This document shows, in pieces, positions 7,037-14,708 of a DNA stretch of 24,277 bases. Location: the IMG/VR virus record IMGVR_UViG_3300029309_000009, positions 13,801-38,077 of that record; one strand, 5' to 3'. Source of the stretch: a virus. Made by a program: the position numbers and the translations under genes. Under the pieces are notes generated by a model. That model had not been told where the DNA came from and made no database searches. It saw only the letters and a program-made list of their open reading frames with translations. The stretch's first letter is position 1, and each line of letters starts with the position of its first letter.

Positions 7037-7877
7037 AATAATCACTCAATTTATTCTGTTTAATTTTCTTTTTTGGTTTTCTAATTCTTTTTTCTCCAAG
7101 CCCCAACAGCCTACATTCACTATTATTCAATTTAGTCTTAGCCCATCGGGTAAAGTTTTCATCTTCACACAATTGAAGAAGTAGTCTTTCTTCTCCGGAT
7201 TTTAATCCTAATCTCCTACAAAGATATGGAACTTTGGAATAAGTTCCTCTCTTGGGAAAGGATGGTCTTGTGTAGTTTTTGCCTTGATAAGTATAGGCTA
7301 ACAGTTCGTAGAAATATCTCTGCGACCATCTTCTTCTGACTACACTATCTACAAATATTAATCTATTCGGATGAATATTTTCAACAAGCCAAGACATTAT
7401 TTGTGTGTCTGATGGCTTATTTATTTTTAGCATTTCAGCAATACTATCTCTATCTGAAACTTTAAGATAATCTAAAATCATACTAAACATATCTCTTTCA
7501 AACGAGAATGGTGCTTCACTTCTAGGAGCCAACTTTAGTATGTCATTTCTAAGATAAATATCAGAACCGGCTCTCTTGAACTTAACCATATTCTTAATAT
7601 CTTTAGGAATACTTTTTTGATTCAAAGAAGTCATTACTATCTGACCGCCATAGTTTCTTAGAACATTTAGAATCTGTTCTTTATTAGGCTTGTAATGTAA
7701 GTCTTCGATTATTATTCCCCTATCTCTAGGTATAGAATTAACATCGGGGATTTCTATTGTATTCGCATAATAAACAATAGGGTCATCAAACATTTCTTTT
7801 GCCATAGTTGTCTTGCCGCTCCCATGCTTACCTGTAATTACAATACTTCTATCTTTACTCATTGATGTAAGTCCCAT
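7029..7877 (-). CDS. rfcL: RFC large-subunit-like clamp loader ATPase with C-terminal PIP box
   Basis: A 282-residue ATPase. Walker A is GKHGSGKTT (from about residue 16), Walker B GIIIEDL (54-60), and a sensor-like strand IVMTSLN follows. The middle region, WLVENIHPNRLIFVDSVVRR with RYFYELLAYTY after it, matches the collar region of archaeal RFC large subunits (W-x-x-EN, LSRAD-like region, a Y/W-rich helix). The protein ends in a lysine-rich stretch and QNKLSDYYG, an exact PCNA-interacting (PIP) box Q-x-x-L-x-x-Y-Y at residues 274-281, as archaeal RFC-L also has. It lacks the EKYRP start and is shorter than cellular RFC-L (about 450-500), so it is a reduced, divergent form. The likely partner is the RFC small subunit encoded nearby. 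Confidence 0.75.
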   Translation of the reverse strand: MGLTSMSKDRSIVITGKHGSGKTTMAKEMFDDPIVYYANTIEIPDVNSIPRDRGIIIEDLHYKPNKEQILNVLRNYGGQIVMTSLNQKSIPKDIKNMVKFKRAGSDIYLRNDILKLAPRSEAPFSFERDMFSMILDYLKVSDRDSIAEMLKINKPSDTQIMSWLVENIHPNRLIFVDSVVRRRWSQRYFYELLAYTYQGKNYTRPSFPKRGTYSKVPYLCRRLGLKSGEERLLLQLCEDENFTRWAKTKLNNSECRLLGLGEKRIRKPKKKIKQNKLSDYYG

Positions 7878-8275
7878 TAAATCAATCCCTTTATTTTTAA
7901 TATTTCATCTAGTCCTTCTAGAGTTAGATGTTTTTTATTATACATTAATTCTATTATTGTTCTAAAATCTGACCATTGGTTTCTAGCATCGGCATATTCT
8001 AAAGGAATCATATCTGATATTATTTTCAATGACGATATTCTAGAAATAGTTAATATTGGTTTTTTCCTCAGTTTCGATTCTATTTCTCTAATATGAGAAG
8101 ATATTCCGACTTGCCATAAACTCCTAGAAACTTGATTAAGGAAAGGCATCTCCGCCCTAATTTGCAATTTAGGTTTTATTGTATAGCCCAAAGTGCTTCT
8201 ATAATCGCTTTCTACTCTTATCTCGCAATTAGCCAAACCAATAAAAACTCCTATCATTGTATCTTTACTAAACAT
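7877..8275 (-). CDS. LAGLIDADG-like domain protein, probably not a nuclease
   Basis: 132 residues with the layout of a single LAGLIDADG homing-endonuclease domain: an N-terminal helix IGVFIGLANCEI in the place of the signature, then strands YTIKPKLQIR, a helix (PFLNQVSRSLWQVGI), a basic strand region (REIESKLRKKPILTIS) and a helix (SLKIISDMIP). The acidic residue normally closing the signature helix (D or E that binds metal) appears to be absent (GLANCE). This suggests a DNA-binding role without cleavage, or domestication. It lies between the ligase neighbourhood and RFC-L with short overlaps, so it is part of the replication block and not an inserted mobile gene. Fold assignment is by eye. 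Confidence 0.45.
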   Translation of the reverse strand: MFSKDTMIGVFIGLANCEIRVESDYRSTLGYTIKPKLQIRAEMPFLNQVSRSLWQVGISSHIREIESKLRKKPILTISRISSLKIISDMIPLEYADARNQWSDFRTIIELMYNKKHLTLEGLDEILKIKGLI

Positions 8276-8624
8276 TATTCTCTACCGCCTTTGCGTTTAT
8301 AAAATCACATTTTAATCTAATAAATTTAAAAAAGAACTCGCACGTTTCTTTGATGTATTCCGAAATATCTGTTTTGTCTTCCGGCAATACTATTGAAAGA
8401 TTAGTCCCTTGAAAGGTATTTAAGGCACTTGCTTCCTCCTCTCCTATTTCTTTTACAAATACGAAATGTAGGGGGTCTTCTTCCACTGCCAAGAGATGTA
8501 GGCTTATTCCTTTAGATAATAATTCGCAATGTTCTTCTGTTAAGTTGGGGCCAAAAACCATAAAACTAATTGTTGTCACAGTTCCATATTTTTCCATCCA
8601 TTCGCCAAGTTCGGGTTCTATCAT
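8268..8624 (-). CDS. Hypothetical protein after DNA ligase
   Basis: About 118 residues, MIEPELGEWMEKYGTVTTI..., of mixed alpha/beta character and acidic. AGGA lies about 10 bases before ATG 8624; an in-frame TTG at 8633 that overlaps the ligase stop (TTGA) is the alternative start and would fit the TTG usage elsewhere in the window. It is co-transcribed with ligase and overlaps the LAGLIDADG-like gene by a few bases. No family recognised. Confidence 0.6.
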   Translation of the reverse strand: MIEPELGEWMEKYGTVTTISFMVFGPNLTEEHCELLSKGISLHLLAVEEDPLHFVFVKEIGEEEASALNTFQGTNLSIVLPEDKTDISEYIKETCEFFFKFIRLKCDFINAKAVENNV

Positions 8625-8629
8625 ATATA

Positions 8630-10174
8630 TCAAAATCCTGCCATAGTTTGAATAACATCTGAAACAGTATTAATATCTACAACATATTTATCTTCTCTAA
8701 TTCTTACTACTCTTGGAAACCTCAAACCTAAGTTTCCTTTCTTATCTCTAGAAATCAAGTCTGCACTCACTTGCAAAACTATTTTAGGAACAAAATAATA
8801 TGTTCCCGATTTTACATCTTCTATCGTTGTTCTCAAACGATTTGTTAAAGATAGCATCTCTCTTTCAGAAAGACCTGTTCCAACAGAACCAATTCCTAAG
8901 AACCCATTTTCATCTTTTACGGCTATGTCAAAAGATGCAAAAAATCCCGACCTAGCCCCTTCTCCATATCTAGCAGAAGTAATTACAACATCTAAATCTA
9001 TTCTAGGAGGTTTATACTTAGCCCACCCTACACTTCTTTTTCCTGCTTCGTAAGGCAAACTATCGTCTTTGATAATGATGCCCTCAAATCCGTCATTGAT
9101 TGCTCTATTGTAAAATGCTAGAACATCTCCTCCTTTTTCCATTCTATGTGCTTGGTCGGGTAAGTCTTTCATTTTTACTAACCTTTCAGAATAAGGTAGG
9201 TTGATTAATGTTTCAAGTTCATATTTGAGACAATCAAATATTACCCATTTAACTTTGACCTTTTCTATTGCTTCTTCGTGGTTTTTAGAGTGAACTCTAG
9301 TTCCCATTAGTTTGTGTTCAGCAGGAGAACCATCTTCCTTTATTGGATATATCTCCCCATCTAGAATACATCTAAGAATAGGATATTGTTGCACTTTCTC
9401 TACCACATCTTGAAACTGAGGAGTGACTATATTCCCTTTGCGATTAAAGATAATTACATTGACTCCTTCTTTGTGAATCTGATACCTGTTACCATCATAC
9501 TTGTAATCCACTATTTTATTCTTAGGCCATTTATTCATAGGTAATTCTTTTGCAAGCATTGGCTTGACGAATTTTCCATGACTAAGATTAGTCGGTGGAT
9601 TTTCATTCATTTCATAATAAGTTATTAAAGTAGAAATATCATTAAAATTATTGTCGCTTTTGACTTCCTTTAATTTCTTATCATAAATCTTGGCTATCAT
9701 TTTTTGAACAGTTCCTACATTAATTCCATTTCTAGGAACCCTTAACCAATATCTGCAAAACCATTTTCTTTCTAAGGAAGACATATCTTTGAATAATTCT
9801 GAAAAGATAATATATTCTTCAGAAGAAATACCGCCACAATCCAAACTTAAAACATTTAAAAATCTGTTAAGTGGTATTTCCATTTCACTTTCTTTACTAT
9901 AATCTAAAGCCTCAGAAACATCTCCAATATCTTCAAGCGCATCATAGAAAGCATCTATCTCACTTTCAAAAATATTAAGACATTTGGCTATCCACTTTTT
10001 TGCTTTGGATATGCCTATATTATTAGAAGGATATTCCATCGCCAATATCTGAAACAATATTTTTTTATCGTTGGATTTGAACTTAGATATTTCATCGCTG
10101 ATTAACTTTATTTGATTAGTAGGCTTCTTATGTTCTAGAGCCTGTAATAATCTTGCCATCATCTTCATCGTCAT
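8630..10174 (-). CDS. lig: ATP-dependent DNA ligase
   Basis: A full-length 514-residue ligase that seals nicks using ATP, joining Okazaki fragments at the fork. An N-terminal helical DNA-binding domain covers about residues 1-195. The adenylation domain has motif I KYDGNR with the AMP-accepting lysine K225, motif III LDGEIY (271-276), motif IV FEGIIIK (about 364-370) and motif V WAKYKP (about 384). The C-terminal OB-fold follows, with the final motif RFPRVVRIREDK. Length and domain order match archaeal LigI-type enzymes (about 550). The start lies inside the upstream gene; ATGs at 10174, 10168, 10162 and 10159 are all possible, with GAAGGGAAG before the first. Confidence 0.96.
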   Translation of the reverse strand: MTMKMMARLLQALEHKKPTNQIKLISDEISKFKSNDKKILFQILAMEYPSNNIGISKAKKWIAKCLNIFESEIDAFYDALEDIGDVSEALDYSKESEMEIPLNRFLNVLSLDCGGISSEEYIIFSELFKDMSSLERKWFCRYWLRVPRNGINVGTVQKMIAKIYDKKLKEVKSDNNFNDISTLITYYEMNENPPTNLSHGKFVKPMLAKELPMNKWPKNKIVDYKYDGNRYQIHKEGVNVIIFNRKGNIVTPQFQDVVEKVQQYPILRCILDGEIYPIKEDGSPAEHKLMGTRVHSKNHEEAIEKVKVKWVIFDCLKYELETLINLPYSERLVKMKDLPDQAHRMEKGGDVLAFYNRAINDGFEGIIIKDDSLPYEAGKRSVGWAKYKPPRIDLDVVITSARYGEGARSGFFASFDIAVKDENGFLGIGSVGTGLSEREMLSLTNRLRTTIEDVKSGTYYFVPKIVLQVSADLISRDKKGNLGLRFPRVVRIREDKYVVDINTVSDVIQTMAGF

Positions 10175-10580
10175 CTTTCTTCCCTTCTATTGTAAAATCT
10201 TTTTGCATTTTAGAAACAACCGCATTTGTTAGTTCATGGTTGATTCTAGGTATATTTTTAATCATATTATTTAGAGTCTCAACAATATCTTCTCTATCCA
10301 CACTCCTAGCCCCATCTGCTAGATATGCCAAATATGCTATCGTTATAGGTTGAGCAGTTTCATGCAACTGCATGGTATTCGTTCTCATTTCCCAATAAAA
10401 TATAAAAGAACCTTTCACTGCTACATTTGCACCTTTAGAAATAGAAGGCCATGATTCTTTGAACAGTTCTAAAACTTCAGTTTCATCAAGTCTTTTTTCT
10501 ATTGTCTTGGCCCATTTAGAAAACTCTTTTTCGTCATTGTATGCTTTTACAAGCGTGTCAATATCCAAATCATTCTTCAT
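10128..10580 (-). CDS. Hypothetical protein upstream of DNA ligase
   Basis: A 150-residue, mostly helical protein starting MKNDLDIDTLVKAYNDEKEF and ending in a very acidic segment (GKKDDDEDDGKI). A central strand SFIFYWEMRTNTMQL suggests a mixed fold. GAGAGG precedes the ATG. It overlaps the ligase start by 47 bases, so translation of the two is probably coupled. No family recognised. Confidence 0.6.
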   Translation of the reverse strand: MKNDLDIDTLVKAYNDEKEFSKWAKTIEKRLDETEVLELFKESWPSISKGANVAVKGSFIFYWEMRTNTMQLHETAQPITIAYLAYLADGARSVDREDIVETLNNMIKNIPRINHELTNAVVSKMQKDFTIEGKKDDDEDDGKIITGSRT

Positions 10581-10797
10581 TGTTATTCCTCTCCATCAAT
10601 ATTCTAGTTAGTATAGAATGGACTTTTATCGCCTCATCCATATTCATTCTTATTCCCTTTTTAGTCGGCTTATCATTTGAATACCATCTAAAATCTACAA
10701 CTTCTGTTTTCCAGTATTCACCGGAATATATCTGAATTTCATCAGTTGCATTTCTTACTATTCTTCCTTGTAATTTTAAATCACTCAATTCATCCAC
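10570..10797 (-). CDS. PC4/YdbC-like ssDNA-binding protein
   Basis: 75 residues with GTG start. The stretch WKTEVVDFRWYSND, then KPTKKGIRMNMDEAIKVHSI, matches the PC4 pattern: curved beta strands, a K-P-(T/G)-K-K-G-(I/V) turn, then a C-terminal helix starting after a short strand. PC4-like proteins bind single-stranded or melted DNA as dimers and act in transcription or replication. With TFB in the same genome, a role in promoter opening is conceivable; a second ssDNA-binding protein for replication is equally possible. Assignment is from pattern recognition only. Confidence 0.5.
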   Translation of the reverse strand: MDELSDLKLQGRIVRNATDEIQIYSGEYWKTEVVDFRWYSNDKPTKKGIRMNMDEAIKVHSILTRILMERNNNEE

Positions 10798-11183
10798 CCC
10801 TGTTTAAATTTATCTAGTTCTGATTTAGAAATAAAGTATCTAGGAGTATCTAAAGCATCTAATCTATTTACTACCCAACATGCGCCACCTAAACTAGAAA
10901 TCTGAACTATCTCATATTGTCCTTCATCTAAATTTACTATTTCAGTTGTAGATACTTCGGGAACTAAACCATACATTCTAGTTAATTCTCCTGCAACTTC
11001 GTGTATATTATCACGAACATACTTTATGATGTGCGCTCTTTGAATCGGAATTTTAGGTGCAACTTTTATTTTTAATAAGCCCGTCATTTTACAAACACGA
11101 CATTTGTTTCCTTCACAAATAGGGCATTTAACTTCAGCCGCATGTGGAGCCGGTAGTGTCACTGTCACTGCTCTTTTTTTCAA
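10785..11183 (-). CDS. Zinc-knuckle hypothetical protein with TTG start
   Basis: About 132 residues. A short zinc-binding loop, CPICEGNKCRVC (two CxxC pairs, DnaJ-like spacing), sits near the N terminus, followed by a helical and beta-rich domain of unknown type ending FKQGWMN. I place the start at TTG 11183 because GGAGG lies 7 bases before it and the TTG overlaps the stop of the preceding microgene as TTGA. An in-frame GTG at 11201 has no ribosome-binding site. Role unknown. Confidence 0.6.
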   Translation of the reverse strand: MKKRAVTVTLPAPHAAEVKCPICEGNKCRVCKMTGLLKIKVAPKIPIQRAHIIKYVRDNIHEVAGELTRMYGLVPEVSTTEIVNLDEGQYEIVQISSLGGACWVVNRLDALDTPRYFISKSELDKFKQGWMN

Positions 11184-11269
11184 CTTTCTTCCTCCACACA
11201 CTTTTTACATTTGCCGAATCTTCTAGCATAATAACTAGTCATGTTCTTAGGACATACAGGACATTTCAT
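11180..11269 (-). CDS. 29-residue zinc-ribbon microprotein
   Basis: MKCPVCPKNMTSYYARRFGK then CKKCVEEES: two CxxC pairs separated by 14 residues, which can bind one zinc. The ATG overlaps the preceding stop (ATGA) and the stop overlaps the next TTG start (TTGA), so it is coupled on both sides and is very likely translated. It is one of several tiny Cys4 proteins in the window. Confidence 0.65.
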   Translation of the reverse strand: MKCPVCPKNMTSYYARRFGKCKKCVEEES

Positions 11270-11382
11270 TTCATTTCTCTCCTATCAACACTAAGAGTTC
11301 CGTCATCGTTCTTAATCAGAATAGTCATAGAACCATCCTCATAAACGATAGTCATCCTTACAATAGTTTTATCATCAAACAT
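11266..11382 (-). CDS. 38-residue hypothetical protein
   Basis: MFDDKTIVRMTIVYEDGSMT to ...SVDRREMK, with an alternating pattern predicting a small beta hairpin or sheet. GAGGAGG lies directly upstream at good distance, and the stop overlaps the next ATG. Its pattern (strand, EDGSM turn, strand, DDGT turn) resembles the small protein encoded at 20588-20746 (ADGTM turn), which may be a distant relative. Function unknown. Confidence 0.55.
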   Translation of the reverse strand: MFDDKTIVRMTIVYEDGSMTILIKNDDGTLSVDRREMK

Positions 11383-11384
11383 AA

Positions 11385-11663
11385 CTATTCCTCCTCCTCT
11401 AATAGTTTCTGAGCATATCTCATTGCTAAAGTAAACAGTGGTAATGTCTTATCTATTTGTTGTTTCTTTTTAGGATTATGAGTATAAAAACGAACCTTCG
11501 GATTAAAAGCATCTACTTTCTTATCATTTTCTTCCCAAAATAATTCTACTTTAAATTTGGAATTCATAAGCCACCAAGGATGTTCTTCGGTCCACTTATA
11601 CTTACTTAATTCTCTTTCTAATCTAAAGATTTCTTCCGACATTTTTTCTTCTCTATTATTCAT
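11385..11663 (-). CDS. Hypothetical protein, Trp- and Lys-rich
   Basis: 92 residues from ATG 11663 (MNNREEKMSEEIFRLERELS). An upstream in-frame start would overlap the previous gene, but GGGAGG lies 7 bases before 11663 and decides the start. A helical N terminus is followed by a strand-rich centre (WWLMNSKFKVELFWEE) and a C-terminal helix ending LLEEEE. No family recognised. Confidence 0.6.
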   Translation of the reverse strand: MNNREEKMSEEIFRLERELSKYKWTEEHPWWLMNSKFKVELFWEENDKKVDAFNPKVRFYTHNPKKKQQIDKTLPLFTLAMRYAQKLLEEEE

Positions 11664-11665
11664 AT

Positions 11666-11980
11666 TTATTCCTCCCACTTTTTCTTGTAATGACTCTTTG
11701 TTTTGGGTTTCCAAGTGCCTTCTCTAATCGCCTTTTCTCTTGCTCGATTGTAGGCATTCTTTTTCTTGCGCCATTCTTCATTTTGCATGTTCTTTTTGTA
11801 ACGCTCCCTCTGCTCCTTACCTTTTGATTTCTCATGATGAGTTCTTGGTAAAGCGTTTAACCTCGTTAGTTCCTCAACTATCACATTAAAACTTCTTGTG
11901 AAGCCTCCGCTAGTGATTGCGGCAACCTTTATTGCATCAATCTGCAATTGCATTGCATCTCTTATCTCTTGACTATTCAT
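11666..11980 (-). CDS. Small protein with very basic C-terminal half
   Basis: 104 residues from ATG 11980 (MNSQEIRDAMQLQIDAI), chosen because GGAGG at the end of the GroEL gene lies 7 bases before it. The N-terminal half is helical and uncharged. From residue 50 the protein is dominated by K, R and E (KSKGKEQRERYKKNMQ...YKKKWEE), typical of nucleic-acid-binding tails. It follows the chaperonin gene directly. Function unknown. Confidence 0.55.
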   Translation of the reverse strand: MNSQEIRDAMQLQIDAIKVAAITSGGFTRSFNVIVEELTRLNALPRTHHEKSKGKEQRERYKKNMQNEEWRKKKNAYNRAREKAIREGTWKPKTKSHYKKKWEE

Positions 11981-11982
11981 AT

Positions 11983-13491
11983 TCATTCCTCCAATAATAC
12001 TGCAACATCTGTTGTCAAGAATAATATTGCAATAGACATGGCAACAGTAAAACTGCTAATAGTAACTTTAGCAGGGTCAATAACTCCTGCGTTTGATAAA
12101 CATTCCATTTCTCTAGTTAGAGCATTGAAACCAAAAGTGTTGGGATAACCAAGTTGTATTGAATATAAGTCAAAGCCATTTGAAAGATATTTGATAGGTT
12201 GTAGCAACGAATCTGTTACAATACTTTCCAACTTAGAATCAATACTTCCCTCTAAAGGAACAGTAGCATTAGCAAGACCTAATCCTCCACCAACTATTAT
12301 TCCTCCCTCCAAAGCGGCTTTTGTTGCGTTAATCGCATCATCTAACCTTTCTTTAGTTTCTCTCATTTCTATACTAGAACCTGCCCCTACTGTAATTACT
12401 GCAACTCCTCCTTTGAGTCTACTCATTCTTTTTTGTAGTCTAAGTTTATCGTGGTTTGATTTTGATTCGTCATATCTTAATTTTAAAGAAGATACTCTAT
12501 CATCTACGTTTTCCTTTCCTCCAATCAAAACAGTAGAAGCCGAACTAATAGTAGCCTTTTCACAAGAGCCAAAATCTTCAAAGGACACAGTAGTAATATC
12601 ATCATTGTTTTCATCGCTGAATACTTTACCGCCCATTAGTGCAGAAATATCTCCTAACTCATCTAATTGTGCATCTCCAAAATTAGGAGCCTTTACAATA
12701 CAAGCCTGTATTCTTCCATCTACAATATTCATTACTGTGTTGTTAAGCGCAGAACCCTGTATTGCTTTTGCAAAGATTAGAATTGGTCTTCCTTTTGAAG
12801 AAGCAATTTCCAAAGCAGGAAGAATATCTGCAAAATTAATCAAGTGTTTATTAGTTGCTAGAATTAGAGGATTCTTCAATTCACAAATACCGGATGGGTC
12901 ATTTGCCATCAGATGACTAAAGTAACCTTCATCTATTTCTAATCCATCCGTAATTTCATAAGTAGTTTCTAATTGATTTCCTTCATTGACTGTAATAATT
13001 CCATCACGGCCAACAATATCAATAACTTCTGAAATTAGTTCTCCCATTGTTTTGTCATTGTTAGATGCAATAGTAGCGACATGTAGAATATTTTCATCTG
13101 TTACTTCTTTAGTTTGTTGGGCAATTCCATGTAGGACAATATCTCTAATCTTTTCTAAATTAGATTTAACTGTATGAATATCATCAATCTCATATTTAGA
13201 GAGACCATTACATAATGCTGCTGCGATTAAACAAGCAGTAGTAGTTCCATCTCCTGCATTTGATTGCGCTTTAGAAGCAATATTCTGAACTAACTTTATT
13301 CCCATACTAACATAAGGGTCGGGATGAGAAATATACTTTGCAATAGTTACACCATCATTGATAATAATTGGAGGATTACCTTGTAGAATTACATTACGTG
13401 CTTGTGGGCCTAATGTCGGTCTTACTGTATCTGCCACAAGATTAATTCCTTGTAGTAGTTTTTCTTTAACTTCTTCTCCAAATAAAATCAT
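11983..13491 (-). CDS. groEL: Group I chaperonin (GroEL/Cpn60)
   Basis: A 502-residue ATP-driven folding chamber subunit. It is group I (bacterial type), not a thermosome. It has VADTVRPTLGPQARNVIL and DGVTIAKYI with D46, then the phosphate loop GDGTTT at 81-86. The apical segments EGYFSHLMANDP and VKAPNFGD match GroEL GYLSPYF and VKAPGFGD. KLRLQKRMSRLKGGVAVITVGA follows, then RLDDAINATKAALEGG carrying the catalytic aspartate (near 384), then GFNALT and GVIDPAKVT. The protein ends right after FLTTDVAVLLEE, so the flexible GGM-rich tail is missing and the protein is about 40 residues short. A GroES-like gene lies two genes upstream in the same coupled run. It probably folds virion proteins. 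Confidence 0.94.
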   Translation of the reverse strand: MILFGEEVKEKLLQGINLVADTVRPTLGPQARNVILQGNPPIIINDGVTIAKYISHPDPYVSMGIKLVQNIASKAQSNAGDGTTTACLIAAALCNGLSKYEIDDIHTVKSNLEKIRDIVLHGIAQQTKEVTDENILHVATIASNNDKTMGELISEVIDIVGRDGIITVNEGNQLETTYEITDGLEIDEGYFSHLMANDPSGICELKNPLILATNKHLINFADILPALEIASSKGRPILIFAKAIQGSALNNTVMNIVDGRIQACIVKAPNFGDAQLDELGDISALMGGKVFSDENNDDITTVSFEDFGSCEKATISSASTVLIGGKENVDDRVSSLKLRYDESKSNHDKLRLQKRMSRLKGGVAVITVGAGSSIEMRETKERLDDAINATKAALEGGIIVGGGLGLANATVPLEGSIDSKLESIVTDSLLQPIKYLSNGFDLYSIQLGYPNTFGFNALTREMECLSNAGVIDPAKVTISSFTVAMSIAILFLTTDVAVLLEE

Positions 13492-13772
13492 TTAATCATC
13501 TCCATTAATTTTAGGTTGTGTTCAATTAGTTCAATAGTGCCGCTTCGTATATCGCCACCTGCTTCAATAGCCTCAAGACAAGTCTTTGCTATTCCACGCA
13601 ACCGCTTGACTTCGGCTAGAAGTTTTGGTGCGTCTGCTATGAGTTGTGCGTCTTGAATCGTAAGGTTAGATGCAACAATGCGATTTTCGGGTGGGGCTAC
13701 TGATAATACAGTGTTGCCGGAAACAACCCATTGCTGTATGTTTTCATAATCGTATTTGTCTGTGTCATTCAT
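13488..13772 (-). CDS. Hypothetical phage-type small protein
   Basis: 94 residues lying between the GroES-like and GroEL genes, joined to both by ATGA overlaps. The segment IVASNLTIQDAQLIADAPKL and following LAEVKRLRG is typical of small phage proteins in which an alanine-rich DAxLIAxAPxLLxE helix is conserved, usually without known function. The N terminus contains beta-type segments. Its position inside the chaperonin pair could mean a role in folding, but nothing in the sequence shows that. Confidence 0.6.
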   Translation of the reverse strand: MNDTDKYDYENIQQWVVSGNTVLSVAPPENRIVASNLTIQDAQLIADAPKLLAEVKRLRGIAKTCLEAIEAGGDIRSGTIELIEHNLKLMEMIK

Positions 13773-13999
13773 TCAATCACCCCATAAATATAATCCACAT
13801 CAATAATCCAATAGTCACTACTTTTGTAGGCGACCTTGTTAATATCAAAATGTATTTTATCTCCTACCTTTAGACCATTGGTAATTCCTTTAGTTCCCCA
13901 ATGAACAATACCTTTGTCTAAACTTTCACTTTTTATTCCGCTTGCGCTTTCTTCTGTTAATGGTAAAAAACCAATCCATTTTCCTATTGTTTTAATCAT
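13769..13999 (-). CDS. groES: Short GroES-like co-chaperonin
   Basis: 76 residues, against 90-100 for cellular GroES. The C-terminal part follows the GroES plan closely: KGIVHWGTKG (GxVxxVGxG strand), LKVGDKIHFDINKVAYK (VKVGDxVxF...), YWIIDVDYIYGVIE (EYLIxxExDILAVIE). Upstream, PLTEESASGI fits the start of the mobile loop that docks on GroEL with its hydrophobic tip. The N-terminal strand (LxDRV equivalent) is replaced by IGKWIGFLP and the loop is shortened. Located two genes before GroEL in the same coupled run. It is probably the lid of the viral chaperonin, comparable in role to the unrelated-looking gp31 of phage T4. Similarity is by eye. Confidence 0.6.
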   Translation of the reverse strand: MIKTIGKWIGFLPLTEESASGIKSESLDKGIVHWGTKGITNGLKVGDKIHFDINKVAYKSSDYWIIDVDYIYGVIE

Positions 14000-14265
14000 T
14001 TCTTCTTCACCTTAAATTTATTATCTCTTGCAATTTGGCAACATACTCTAATCTTGCTTGTAGAGTGTAAATTCCAAAAATCTCCTTCTTTCCAACCAAA
14101 CTTTGCTTCAACATATTTACAAAGTTCTTTTCGATTCATATTATCAAATTCCTCATCTATCTGAATACCAAGAATAGGGCCACCTTCATTCTTTAGGAAT
14201 GAATCTAAGAATACATAGATTCTACCCATAAGAGCAATTGTTATTTTAAGCATCCACTGAATCAT
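13996..14265 (-). CDS. Hypothetical protein between the JAMM and GroES-like genes
   Basis: 89 residues. The first 25 are hydrophobic (MIQWMLKITIALMGRIYVFL) and may be a membrane or signal segment. The remainder is soluble (EFDNMNRKELCKYVEAKFGW...) and ends KFKVKKK. GGTGA precedes the start, which overlaps the JAMM stop (ATGA). A downstream start at MNRKELCKY would remove the hydrophobic part. It has no visible E2-like or ubiquitin-like feature. No family recognised. Confidence 0.5.
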   Translation of the reverse strand: MIQWMLKITIALMGRIYVFLDSFLKNEGGPILGIQIDEEFDNMNRKELCKYVEAKFGWKEGDFWNLHSTSKIRVCCQIARDNKFKVKKK

Positions 14266-14708
14266 ATCATTTCACCTATCATTAGTTGTCTTTCTTCATT
14301 TTCCCAAATCCAATTCCTACCTCTTAGAGTATTGAACCAAAGTCCTCTTTCTTCTTTACCTAAAACAATTGCTTTTTTCATTAGGGGTCTCCAAGTGTCA
14401 ATAGTTTTCCAATCTATTCCACTCCAATATGCTTGACCAAAGGGATGAGTGTGAATCCAGCACTTAATAGGTAACTTCATTCCAACGGGATTTATTGTAA
14501 AATCTACATAGCCCGAAGTTCCCTTACTAATATGTAGTCTGTCATTTGAATCTATTACTACTTGAACTTCAAGATTAGGAAGATACTCAGTAGAGGCTTT
14601 CCATATTTCGTCTAAAAATTCATCAGTAACTTTAGGATTTAATTCCCAAGTAGAAACTATTCCAACTTTATAATCTGCATCGTTTTCATTTTCCATCATT
14701 TCGGTCAT
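14262..14708 (-). CDS. JAMM/MPN-family metallopeptidase
   Basis: 148 residues with a complete JAMM zinc motif: WIHTHPFGQAYWSGID, that is H86-x-H88-P-x-G...S96-x-x-D99. A glutamate in the preceding strand (E47 in NLEVQVV) is the candidate catalytic acid. Enzymes of this family cut isopeptide or C-terminal bonds of ubiquitin-like proteins, or release a cysteine from a Ubl carrier. The gene is joined by an ATGA overlap to the E1-like gene directly upstream, the usual pairing in prokaryotic Ubl systems and in PRTRC clusters. A Ubl with Gly-Gly end lies 3.5 kb upstream on the same strand. In tailed phages JAMM proteins can also act in tail assembly, usually fused to NlpC/P60; no such fusion is present. 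Confidence 0.85.
   Translation of the reverse strand: MTEMMENENDADYKVGIVSTWELNPKVTDEFLDEIWKASTEYLPNLEVQVVIDSNDRLHISKGTSGYVDFTINPVGMKLPIKCWIHTHPFGQAYWSGIDWKTIDTWRPLMKKAIVLGKEERGLWFNTLRGRNWIWENEERQLMIGEMI

Noticed and set aside
7877-8275. Inserted homing endonuclease gene (mobile element)
   Set aside because: Short overlaps with both neighbours and a degenerate signature suggest a resident gene.
12191-12916. 241-codon plus-strand open frame
   Set aside because: It is the antisense shadow of GroEL: low-complexity Ser/Leu/Pro composition and no ribosome-binding site. Other plus-strand frames in the window are rejected for the same reason.
11983-13491. Thermosome (group II chaperonin), as expected in archaea
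   Set aside because: Sequence segments across all three domains match GroEL and not thermosome.
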